DNA of 64,000 bases from Ischnura elegans (lineage: Eukaryota > Arthropoda > Insecta > Odonata > Coenagrionidae). The position numbers and the translations under genes were made by a program. Shown piece after piece: positions 10,991-23,200 of this stretch. A model generated the notes under the pieces. The model worked only from the letters and a program-made list of their open reading frames with translations, searched no databases and was not told where the DNA came from. Positions within the stretch are counted from its first letter, which is position 1. Every line of letters begins with the position of its first letter. The DNA lies in contig NC_060246.1 of assembly GCF_921293095.1 (NCBI RefSeq), positions 112,200,941-112,264,940 on the forward strand. The letters run 5' to 3'.

Positions 10991-12459
10991 AGCGTGTGCA
11001 AGCCCATTTAAATACGTAGTGTGTGGCAACACATTCTGTGGCCGAGGGTATTGCAATGTTCGTGGTTTTGGCGTTCACGAAAGGTTTTTGGGACCAACGG
11101 CCACCTTTATTTAAATCTAAAGACGAATTTTCATGCGCTTTGTGCCTATGGTTACTCTCTAGTAGTCATATTGAGATGAATTTTTAAGGATCAGTTCATT
11201 ATTACGAGAGGTTGTACTTTACGTTTCGAATGTTATATTACATTTTCGAATGCCTTCTTATACACGAAGCCTTTTCTTGGCTTAAAGCAAGGTGAATTAA
11301 CTTCCGTGTAGGGCGAGGTAAAATATTAGCCGACTTCGACGTATCATTTGGCACGTTATCTGCTCGACATTTGAAGAGGTATTGCTTATCGCTCCCTACC
11401 GCCCGTATTGATATTTTTAGTATTTCGGGACAAACAGGCAAACATACCCTCTTCCAACTCGGTCAAGTCTTTGAGTTTTCGAAGTTGTACCTCGGGGAAG
11501 TGCAAATATTTCCGTCCCGGGGGACATGGGCATCTATCCGGCTGTGTAACAGCTGGCGCAGAAACCAACTTCTACAGTTACATTTCCATCGCATGCTTCC
11601 TTCAGAATACTCGAGTCAAGATTTGAAGTATATCTCCGCTTTTTCCACAGTTTAAGTCAAAGTTGTGAAATTTTGCAAAATTACGTGTTTTGGACCTTCT
11701 TTCCTCGCATTTTGGAGGGTGTTAAATAAAATAAGAACATCTATTTTAATTTTATAATTATTTCTTTTATTTCATTAGACTAAAAATCTAGAAGACTTGA
11801 AATATTGACTTAGAAGTACGGGCGAAGAGATTGGTTAACCAGTTATTCGGAGCAATTCTTTCGGAGCCTATTCCGACGTTTTTTTATTTTTAAATTAAGA
11901 CCTTATCTTGCAAGTTGTCTGCGTGAGGAAAACATCCTTGGTGCATAGAAACATTTGGCTCACGGAGGATACATCTCGTTCCACGAACAAAGATCACCAT
12001 TTCAAGCACACTGGTTCATGGCCTTCACACGTTCTCCTGATTTGCCATGCCCGTGGCTGAAAGACTCAAGACCAATGAGACGAGGCCCTGTTCCTTCACG
12101 TGGTAACGCATCGACTTCGCTCGCTTTGTAATCGGTTCTCAAAAATGTCCGCATCGCAGCGAGGGGGGGGGGGGTTTTGGGGGATAAAACCCCCCCAGAG
12201 CTCAGTGTAATTTTTACGTTTAATCCATTACTTCATGGATTAGTATTACTTATAGAATAGTGTTGGTATTAATCAAATATCTCTTATAAAGCGGTAAAAC
12301 TAGTCATTTTGAACCATTGATCTTAAAATTTTCTGAAGGAGGGCCCCCGCAACTCCCACTTACCCTGGCGGGTATGCAATACCTCCACACCCCAAAGTTT
12401 CAGTTGCGCCTAGTTTAGTAGCCTTAATTCTTAGCTGCGCTCCTGATTTGCACAGCGCC
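10991..12459. other. Intergenic DNA with G-rich element debris
   Basis: No gene is recognised. Between about 12160 and 12420 lies a segment opening with a G run and GGGGATAAAACCCCCCC and closing with GTTGCGCCTAGTTTAGTAG. It looks like a non-autonomous element related in style to the MITE at 10008, but its ends are unresolved. Minus-strand frames at 11238-11441 and 11386-11568 have no recognisable domain. Confidence 0.35.
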
Positions 12460-12610
12460 ATCCATTGATTTTCAATATTTATAACAGAGAGTAAACACTC
12501 ACAAGGAATAGCATTGAAAAGTTACTGCATCGATATACTCCATCATCGAGGATATAAATTTCTATGAATGGTTCTAATTATAGTTTATTTTCCCGTGAAA
12601 TCCGCATCGA
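12460..12610. repeat. Diverged dispersed repeat, copy 2
   Basis: Partner of 10838-10990, recognised by the shared blocks TTTTCAATATTT and AGTTTATTTT-CCGTGAAATCCGCATCG. Divergence is high, so the duplication is old. Confidence 0.45.
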
Positions 12611-12972
12611 TGAGAACTGAAGCACACGAAGTCGACTACAGAATCATTTATAGAAATATTCGTGCTTAAAAAATTGTAATATTCTTCTTTCAGAGGTTGA
12701 GAATAAATTAAACTAAAAAATATTGTTTATTTCTTGGAGTTCTGTTATTGTAATAGTTCGTAGAAACCAATCGAGACTTAATGTATCAATCCTAAGCAAT
12801 GTTCTCAATTTAAATCGAGTTTGAAAATATCAAACTCGTTACCCCAATAGCAAAGACCAGACCCAAGTGAATAAAGAAGGAATAATTCATTGAATGAGTA
12901 ACAGAATCGATGTACGGATGACAGAGAGCAACGGTACAGTAAGTGGATTTACAGTTATCATGTTATTATGTC

Positions 12973-13054
12973 CTTAGGGCGGATCTCACGTACTGGTCTT
13001 TTTAATATCGTAATTGCATTCAATGGGTGTAATTCGTCTCTGCTTTTTACAATA
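12973..13054. repeat. Exact 82-bp direct repeat, copy 1
   Basis: Every base from CTTAGGGCGGATCTCACG to TCTGCTTTTTACAATA is identical to 13345-13426. The copies lie 372 bp apart. Exact identity in otherwise decaying DNA means a recent duplication or an assembly effect. Confidence 0.95.
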
Positions 13055-13344
13055 ATTCCTTATGGATATCTAATACTCGAACTATTGGCAATTCTTAGAA
13101 ATCAGCCTAAAAACATTTTGGGCTTTATCATTACGGAAGTGACTGCAAACAGCTAATCATACCTCATTAATTATTGCCTTCCCAATACGATTAGAGATTT
13201 GACCACTTGATCTTCGAGACAAACTCTTGAAATTAACTTTTTCAGCAGCTTTTTCTTGTCGTCAATCTCTTATCAATGAATTGACTCAATTAAGATGTCA
13301 AAACTTTGATTGGAAGCATGGTAGCAAATGTTGAGCTCTAAACA

Positions 13345-13426
13345 CTTAGGGCGGATCTCACGTACTGGTCTTTTTAATATCGTAATTGCATTCAATGGGT
13401 GTAATTCGTCTCTGCTTTTTACAATA
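13345..13426. repeat. Exact 82-bp direct repeat, copy 2
   Basis: Identical to 12973-13054. The flanks differ on both sides (AACA versus ATGT upstream, GATCTG versus ATTCCT downstream), so the duplicated unit is precisely this length. Confidence 0.95.
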
Positions 13427-16400
13427 GATCTGTCTCTCCACGCTGTTACGCTGGAATATTTTTCCTGCATCCTCAGTGATGAGGTGTGACAATACCCTCA
13501 TTGGTATTGCCCCCACGAAATTGCTGGATAACCATACAGTTTCCCTTCTTCTAGATCAAATTTCCTTAATATAGCCAGCTTATGGCAACCTAGACGAAGA
13601 TATACTGCATGGATATCCAACACTGAATGACAAATGGAATTTAATGAAAATGATATACAGTATAATTACTCAAATTTAAATGGCATTAGGTAACGTGTTT
13701 TCAAACTTAACGGATCGACGGTTATTCAGTTTCCTTTTAATTTACACTCAAGTATGTAAACATGGTCTGTCGGTATTATCTCTTTACTGACTAATATGAC
13801 ATGAATATTAATTTTAAAAACAAAAATACGAGGCTCAAAACGGTAAAATTCATTCAATAGTCATACATTTTGACAAAAGATCTCGTTAGTTTTCAACTGG
13901 GGCAGTGTCAACAGGCTTATGACAAAACAGAAAAATAATAGGATACTGTTTAAACCAAACTTTATTATAGAGCTAAAACTTCCGTTTTATTATTATGCTT
14001 TGCTTTCGATGAACAAACCCAATGGCTCAGCCTGGAGAATGTTGCTGAAGTATTCCAACGAAACGTCGGCAACATGGAGGCCGACGTGATTCATAACCCC
14101 AGAGGAATTTACGCATGCTACATCCCGGGAAAGTCGTCAATGATTCATCGCAGTTGATTGCATTGACCGTAGTGAAGCACCAAAAATTAAGAAAAACGAG
14201 GGTGATGTATAAGAAAATAGTGAGATTTTAAAGAATGAGAAAATACGATTGTATACTACCAGATGGAGTGAAAGTACTAGGATAGTGCCGATAGTGTTAA
14301 GCGGCGGGTGGTGTATAGCTAAACACTTGAACTTTTTCCTCATTTCGAGAGGGAGGAAGGCCTCCAAACCCTCTGCGAACATATGCCGTGGAATTATCCT
14401 TATAATGCAAGGATTTGAGGCTGAATCGATAAAAACACTATATTAACCAAATCAAATCAAACGGCGGCCAGCTAACTCACGAGCAATCGTTTTCAGAATT
14501 GTGAATTTTATCCGTGAATAATATCAAAATTTCCTTTGATCAGAATCGCTCAGATATATTTTCCAATACTGACTTTCCATTTCCTTCCCATCTCTTTGTA
14601 CACCTCTCCCACCCCACAAGTTCTACGTTTACTTCTCCCCACCAACCCTACGAATTCTAAAGGTTAACCACCCTCAACACATGCATTCAAGATTCTCAGA
14701 TTTACAGATCAGTCTTAGATTGATTCTAAATGAATTGCCATTTAAAGTGAAGGGAATCACAGGTGGACAAAATATTTATTTAAGATCGCATAATTTTATT
14801 TATTGAATTATATGAGCTATGGGAAGGGGTTTTATCCTCCCAATTTTATTTTAACTAAATTATAATTATGTATATGATTATTCTTTCGTAATATAAATAG
14901 TTCAAGTTAATATCGATAAACACAGAGACACAAAAAAGAAACACTCACATTGGATAAATAACATTATTCTTTCGTATATATAGAGTTACATTGTCTAAAT
15001 CGAGTTTGGTAAGTCTGATGAGCCTCGTTGCTCCACTGCATGCAGATGTGTTTATTATCATACATATTATCTTTACCTTACTTCTTCTACTTATCATATC
15101 TCAGCCGGAAACTTAGCTTCCTATTTAATAGGTAGCATATCTTTGATATCAAAGATATGCTACCTATTGTGTCATGTACAACATATCCGCCTTTATTGCG
15201 AAACACCACGTTTTGGATACATTGCCGAGTTATAATTAATGTATTAGGGATTCGATACCATGTTTTATTTTAATTATTTCGCATTGAAGTCTGATGAGTA
15301 GAATATTCTATGATTTAGGCTCTATATCATGTAGGTCGGCCTCTCAGCCCCCTTAATCCTCCTAAGAATTAAAAGCGCACAGTTAGATTTCTGAACGAGG
15401 CAACCTACAAGAGGTTCATGTGAAACCCGAAAATTCTTGTGAGTTAGAATGGAATTTGACTAGGCTGAAATAATTAGTTGCAATTTTCCAAGAGGTAAAT
15501 TTGAATTCATTACTAATTAATGATTTGATTAATAATTAATAATGCCACAACAATCCTGAATATGATGTTGTTACATTGAAATCCGAGTCGGATTAACATT
15601 CATTTCGTTGAAAATTGCACCATATTATTTCAATGCAAGAGTATCGATAAGGACATTGCGTATGAGTCTCATATTATATATATTCTCTTTTTCCTCCCCT
15701 CCCTTATGAAAATCCTTCATACGAATTAGATTTGAGTAAATATCAACTAACACTTAAATTTAGCTTTTTTCAGTATTAGACAGTTTTTCATTGGATTTTT
15801 TCATATTTTACCTTTTCCATTCCTATATATTGCATGTCACCAAATTCTTTTCGTGGACTGCATATTTTTATACTTGTTTTATTTTCATCTGCAAACTAAG
15901 CAACCGTAATAATTTTAGAATATTCAATTTTTTTTGATCTTTTGAAGACATCTTCAATTTTATCATCCACAATTTATTCTCGCGTGACAAAGTAACTTTT
16001 AAATAAAAAAATGTTTTGAATGTATTCAGCGCAGCGGCGATATTTTTTTATTAAAATTTACGGATTAATTTATAAATCTTCTTATACCATCGATGGTAGA
16101 CAAAAAGTTTATTTTACTGATATTGATCCCTGGAGAATCATTTAAGAGGAAGCGGAGATGCGGTTGGAAATGCTGAAGCCCGCAATACATACATGTGACC
16201 TGCAGGAGCCACCGCGTAATGATAGGAAAGACAGATTTTGACCACTTTTGATAAAAATATTTAACCTGTTCATTAAAATATAATGAAATTGAAAAAAATC
16301 ATATTTAATAAATAATTATTTAAATTGAAAATTAGTAATTATTTAAATTAATCTTTCGTTTTAAAAAAATAGACGTAGGTTTTGAGGAAGCATTAATAGT

Positions 16401-17257
16401 TATTTGACAACCTGACCTTGCGCGTACAATTTCAAATATCTAGATGAAAATTTTTTGCATCCTTTATAATAACGCTTAACTAAGAGCAATTACTGATAGA
16501 TCATTCTTCGCTAGTACTTCGAGGGAATGGAGGTAAAGAATAAGCATAGCAGCCGGACCTGTTTCTCTTGGTCGGTTATTGACAATGGCCTCTTGTCCGA
16601 GGCAGTTCAGGTTGCCGCGACAGAGACGCTCAAGACCCTTTAGATCGCCTTCATCATAACAAATAAGGGACCCGTAATCCGTTTCTAATCGGGGCCCTCT
16701 ACTCTAATCCATATTTTTCCCGGAAATAACCATAAGAAGGGAAGGTTGAAGTACTCGTAGTTTCCACAGAGGTCGTGAGGGGCGCCACTGCCCAGATCAC
16801 CAAGCATGCCGTCATCAGCAAATTAGTCATCAGACGACGACCATAAAATATAATTAGGCATGAAGTGAGATGTTAATGAGGCCTGCAGTCTACTTGATGA
16901 AAATTAATTCCCATACGCCACTTCTTTTTTTTCATCGGTAACATATTCTGAAAGTATTTTTCAGTTTAACCACATGAACAATGGAATACAAGCTCACGTA
17001 ACGTGGAGCTTACTGCTATTCAAGTCTGCTAATCGCATTTCTCAATTGATGGGTAAATGAACTCAATCGGCGATGTTAAAATCCTGCTGAATCAGGACAC
17101 CCATTTCTAACATTCCTTCCTCTCCCTCTTGATACATTGGCATTGCGCGGATAGGCGGATAGCGCGATAGCGCCATCGCTAGAATAACAAACGAGTCGTG
17201 GCCACGTCATTCATGCCATATTGAGTGTGTTTGTGGCAGGTTGACCTCCGTGCAAAA
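13427..17257. other. Intergenic DNA upstream of KdelR
   Basis: No coding sequence is recognised. A CTGAAGTATTCCAACGAAACGTCGGC segment near 14048-14073 repeats the module of the foldback elements. The perfect palindrome at 15127-15168 is listed separately. The promoter of KdelR must lie in the last few hundred bases, but I see no TATA box or other landmark that fixes the transcription start. Confidence 0.4.
15127..15168. repeat. Perfect 42-bp palindrome without loop
   Basis: The 21 bases at 15127-15147 (AATAGGTAGCATATCTTTG...) are followed at once by their exact reverse complement at 15148-15168. There is no spacer and no mismatch. Confidence 0.95.
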
Positions 17258-20200
17258 ATGAATATATTCCGGCTGTTGGGCGATCTCTCCCATCTACTAG
17301 CAATTATTATATTGCTTTTAAAGATATGGAAGACACGCTCATGTGCAGGTATGTCAAAATTATGTCTTTTTCGCATACAATTCCATCTATTAGCCGGTCT
17401 CAGATAGTCAATTGTTTATCAATAATATACGGCACTATCATATATACGTTAAATATTCTCTTTTGTGTGAAGAAAAATGTTATTTAATTGCTATAATGTG
17501 GTATAAATAATTTGTTGATGTCATATATGGTGCCTTAAGTGTGTAAGTTGTCTGTAGCCGTTGATATTCGGCTTCAGGAGTGGTGCCGACAAACGACGAT
17601 GATGCTGTTTTCTGTTAATGTACTAATGTTACCCCTTATGACGGAGAATAAATGTTAAATTGTTGCAATTTAACCGAAGTTGATAATCCTGTACCTGACC
17701 GTTGTGTTTTAGGAATATCGGGCAAGTCCCAAATTCTATTTGCCATCGTGTACACTACAAGGTACTTGGACTTGGTTACGACTTTCATCTCAGTTTATAA
17801 TACCATTATGAAGATCGTGTTCATTGCTACTTCCTACGGCACGCTATACTTAATGTACATGAAGTTCAAGGCAACATACGATCACAATCATGACACCTTC
17901 AGGTAATGGAAGACTTTTTATATCATGCTATATTTTGTCTATTTTGTATTCGCTGTCGTTGATGTTTCATTTCTTTTCTCCTCAGGATTGAATTCTTGAT
18001 TATTCCTGCAGTGGGTTTGTCATTCTTGATCAATCACGACTTCTTCTTGTTAGAGGTAACGTATATCTTATATCTAATCAGTAAAGAGAAGTGAATGCGT
18101 GGCTGTCAGGCTCATCGCAATGCTATGAAAAACTAACTTTTTTAAGTGTTGAGTTTAAGCGGTGTGTTATTGGCCTTGTTAAATATTTTCATTCGAATTC
18201 GTTCCCGTCATTTGTTCGCTACATTGGGCCAGTATGAAATACTTTTTTAATGTTCTTGAAATCCAGAATTATGTGCTGTTTTTATCAAAATTGGTTAACC
18301 TGGCCTGCCCATTTTATACCGCCTGTATTCCATTCCTAGTTTTCTTTTTTTTCTATTGTCAATTTGTTGTTGCAATGCGAAGAAGGAAGAACATGAAGAT
18401 GTTCTTCCTTCTTCGCATTTCTTATGTCTTAAGTTTTCTGGTCTAGGGTTGTATTCCATTATTAATGCTGTCTTTCCACTTACCATGTATTTTATATGAT
18501 GGTGTGGGTCTTTAATTTTGTTTTCCTGTGTTTTCATTTTGCTATTTTCGCTATGCCTAAGGTTATTGACCTTTGGCAGTCAATATGTCTGATATTTTTC
18601 GCCTTGACCTCAAATCTCCACTAATAATTCATGGCTTTTATATTATCTCATTTTTGCAAAAAGTGTGAGGGATGAGTATTTTCGTCGCAGGCCCTGTCAG
18701 TACTTTTACTTGGAAAAATAATTTGTCTTGCTCTCAAGACTCCTCTTATTTGATCAGTTGATGCTGAAAGTTTGCTCAGTTTACATGTTTTTGAAGTTCA
18801 AGACTGAACTGAGCCATTGGATTTAGAAAAACCTGGCAGATAATTGTAGCAGAGCAATGGAGCTTAATAGATTAGAAGATATCTTTTAATTGAAATTTCT
18901 GTAGTGATCCAAATGATGGAATTCTCAAAACCACAGTGTAGTGCTACTCCTGGGTAAATACCCAGTGGTTAGGTTAATGAAATGAATATCGTCATCAGCA
19001 ATTTTTTTTATGCTGTATTAGTTCCAGAGAGACTTCATGCTCTCTTAGAGACATCAAAATCATTCTAATGAGAACCATATATTTTTGGGAGAGCTTTTGC
19101 ATGCATTCAAGGTGGCAATAGGGTGGTTTCCTATTATTTTTTTATTGCCTAGATTATTACTCCTGGAGTACGCATTTCAGGCTCTTAGATATTTATATGA
19201 CAGTATCTGTTTTTTGCAATTTAATGAAAAGTGAAAATTTTCAAGCACATGAAAAAGCGTCGGCCAAGTATGAATGCTCGGAAAAGCCCATGTGATGTAT
19301 TTCTGGTTCCCACTGCTGCCATGTGAGGTGACCTTAGGGCGAGGCTGTGACCGCCGCTACAATGCAGGCTGCTAGTAGTTTGCAGAGTGCCCTGGTAGCG
19401 GGCAGTGCTTGGCTTAATGAGGATTATTATTGCCCTATTAAACAATAATCATTTATTGGTGATTATTAAGAGATTTTTTTCTGAGCTCTGTGCCTCATGA
19501 ATGCCTTGGTAATCTCAGATGATGTAAAACTCCTATCTACTCGTATACAATCTAGGTCCCTGTGACATCACGTGGAGTGATAGTTTGCTTTGATGAAGGA
19601 AACTACCCTATTGGTCGATGATGTGTTTTATATAAGATACAAGAATGCACCAATTGCATTTTGTCTCTTTGAGTATTTGGATGAATTTGACGTGGAAATT
19701 CAGTATTTTTTTATGATGTGGATTCTCCAAAAGGAATGACTTATTCTTTAAGCCTGATTTAATTTTCAGAGCTACTTTCCGTCTTTTGATTGTTAATTTC
19801 CTAGATATGCACTTAACTACATGAGATTTGATTCTCCAACGACCTAATATTGCTTATGTTTTTTTCCCCCACAGATTCTGTGGACATTTAGTATTTATTT
19901 GGAGTCGGTGGCCATTTTACCACAGCTATTTCTTGTGTCCAAAACTGGAGAAGCTGAAAGCATTACGTCACATTACCTGTTTGCTTTGGGCTCGTACAGA
20001 GCACTGTATGTTCTCAACTGGATTTATCGCTATTACTCTGAAGAGCATTATGATCTCATTGCCATAGTAGCTGGAGTTGTTCAGACTGTGCTTTACTGTG
20101 ACTTCTTCTATCTTTACATCACTAAAGGTAAGAATAAAGATGAAATTTGATTAATTATTTTGCTCTGGGCTTAGATTTCAAGTTTTAGTTCAACATTACT

Positions 20201-23200
20201 CCATGTTGTTCAACCAGCTTGGTCAACCTAGTTCAAATTGCTTCATTGAGTGGTTTAGCTACTCATTTTAAGTGGTCAACAATATCACTTCCCCACATGA
20301 AGTGGAAGGCTCTAGGGTAAAAGAGTAGAAGAATCATGATGAAGGATATTTAGTGACGGGGAAATATTGAATATTTGGACCTGTTCTTAATTTCCCCTTT
20401 TCCAGATGACATTCTTATAACCAACACCAATCTCTTTGGTGGTGGAAGGCATATTCCTTCCTGTGTCTAAGTTGCTAAAATAACTTTGTTCCTAAGTATG
20501 TTCGTATATATTTATTCATGAAGATGAGATGTTTAATTAGCTCAAATTTATAAGTACATTTTTCAATATTAATACCTGATCCTCTCATCATCTCAATCCT
20601 TGGAATTCAGTACATCGCTTGGCGTACACTGTGTAGAAATATTCTTGCTTTGGCATGCAAACTTAAGACATGCAATTTATTGTTTAATGAAAGTGTATTT
20701 TTCACCAAGCTATAAGGTATGTATGTATGTGTCCTTCAAAGGAGTAGCTTGTCAAAAGTTAATGTTAAGCTCGCCTGCGCCACCTCTCTTGGCCGAGAGG
20801 TGGATGGGGAAGGAGAAGTGGTTAGGGGTGGCAAGTTGGTAGCCCGGGTAAAGTCTGCCCCATCAGGAAATAGGAAGTGAGTTGACTCAAACAAAGGAAC
20901 TGATGGTCTCTAATGCGCATAAATGCTCTATACAGCAAACTTCTCTCAGGGTTCTGCCTTCATTAAAAACTCCAATTTCACCATTTCGAAGAGCCCTGGG
21001 GATGATGGGCAACACACTCTTCAAAATTTTAGTGACAATGAAGTTTTGCACCCAAATAAAGTTGCAAAAAAAAGTGAGGAACACTTTTTAATTTATTGCA
21101 CAATGATACCTCCTGCAATGTCAGGGTTGTTACCAGATTCCTGCATTAATGTTCTCTGACAAAAATCTTCATTTACCTATACTCTCCTTTTGATCATAAA
21201 AGATCATTTTTGAAGAGCAGAAGTCAATAGAATACTAAACTATAATAGAAATATTTTCACATTTTTAAAACATTTTTCATTACAATTAACGCATGAAAAA
21301 CAATTCATAATTTGTGAACTTAATTTCAGTGGAATTAAAGTTTTAAAAGAGCCTTCAGACAGCTAGCAGCATGGATATTCTTTTGAATCGTGAATTAAGG
21401 ACTAAATTTTCCCTGATGCCTAGGGCGAGATACTCAGTCTTCTCCTTGATTATCCTAACGTGTTATTAACCCGACTTTGTGATTGAGACATTCCATGTTA
21501 TAACTCAGAAATTGTAGAAGTCTCTTAACTTATAGTTGGCCTTAAGTGAAATTGAGAAGCTGAGAAGCCAAGGGGTGCAAGTGATTTTTTTTATCTTAAC
21601 AGAGTTAAGTGCAGAAATTAGGTGAAGAAAACAGTCAGGATAAATTAAATCTTTAGTAATGCATTTAATTTCAGCACAGAACGGAGGCTCACTGATATCC
21701 TTTGGCCACCAAGTTTTTGTATATTTCTTCTATGAATTTCTGTGCCTAAAGCTACCTATTTAGAAAAAATTCACTTAAAACCCCTGGTTTCTCACCCTCT
21801 CAATAGGGTTGTTCACCAATTTTTTTTTACTGTCTTAAATGAAAGTACACACCGAGGGGATACCGGCGACAGTTTCAGCGCTTTTCTAATCAAAAATTTA
21901 ATCCTAAAAAGGCTAGGCGAAAAGTGTGGAATCCGAGGGCCGGCTCAAACGCTCCGAAAGCGCACGAAGGTTGCCGAAGGCATGCTGACGTCGCACACAG
22001 CGAACTTCTCGCGGAAGCCGTCAACCCGGTCGAAAAACCTGTGATCCTGCGTCAGAGAAGAAACAACGAGGGTGAAAATGGAGGAAATTAGGAAGAAGGC
22101 GTATATATATAGCGGCGCTTTCTACCGCTTTGTAATTCTACCACAATAAGAAATCCGGGAAAACGTTTTATAACTGTGCCTCTTAATTCTCGTGTGCGAA
22201 GGAAATGGTTAACTGCAGCAATGCGAGATGACCAAAAATATCAACGGCAAGACATCTTATTATTGCTGTGAAGATTCTTTTAATGTTAGTGTTAAATTTA
22301 TACTAAATGCCAGCATCACAACGTCAGTTTACTTGATATTGTTTTACTTGCGGTCTTCCCAAATAAGTCGAACGGACGAAAAAAATTTTAATTTAAGTTA
22401 TTTGAATGGAAATAATTTACGAAAGATTAAGAACAATGTTTATGCTACTATTCAATGATCACCGAAGTTAATTGATGCTAACATAGTCTTAGATTTTTAA
22501 TACACCAAAGATTGGCACACAGTAACCAAACATAATGTTTATTGATGAAATATTCTCGAGCACATTCTCAGCCGAGAGTTTTGGAGTTGGTGAAAACAGT
22601 AATATAACTGACTTAATAATGAAGCTACCCCTAGAGATACTTAGGAATACCTAATGATCCAATGTACGCGATTGATTTGCCCTCTGGAATATTTAAGATT
22701 GCCCCTAGAGACATTTTCATCACCATCATCAAAATTCAATTAAATGACAGCTTGGAGAGATTAGGAGACCAATTACAAATCAGTAAGACAAGAGTTTTTC
22801 TACTATCCACGCAACTTTACCTCTTATTTCACATTGCTTAAAAAATTTAATATTCTTTCCGAAGCATAACAAACTTGATCTACCTTTGTCTTTTCAAGCC
22901 AATTACAGCAATGTACAGTATATAATTGAATGTTTTGAAATTCAAATTCGAAAACCCTCTGATCCAATATATCAAGCTTTGACATGGAGTGAGTATAAAA
23001 AATGTAATGCCATCAAGTATTTAGTACCTTGTGAACCAAATGAATTTGTAAATTTTGTTTCCCCTGGGTATGGCGGAAGAATAAGTGTCAAAAATTATTT
23101 TTCCTGTGGTTTCTTCTGATTTTTTGCTCAGGACAAACTCTTCCTTTCATAGTGTATATATTATTCTCTTTTAAGTTAGAAGTTACAAACTGCTGAATCG

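Noticed and set aside
18374-18419. microRNA precursor
   Set aside because: The stem is perfect and only 21 bp with a 4-base loop, shorter and more regular than animal pre-miRNAs. The same goes for the other perfect hairpins.
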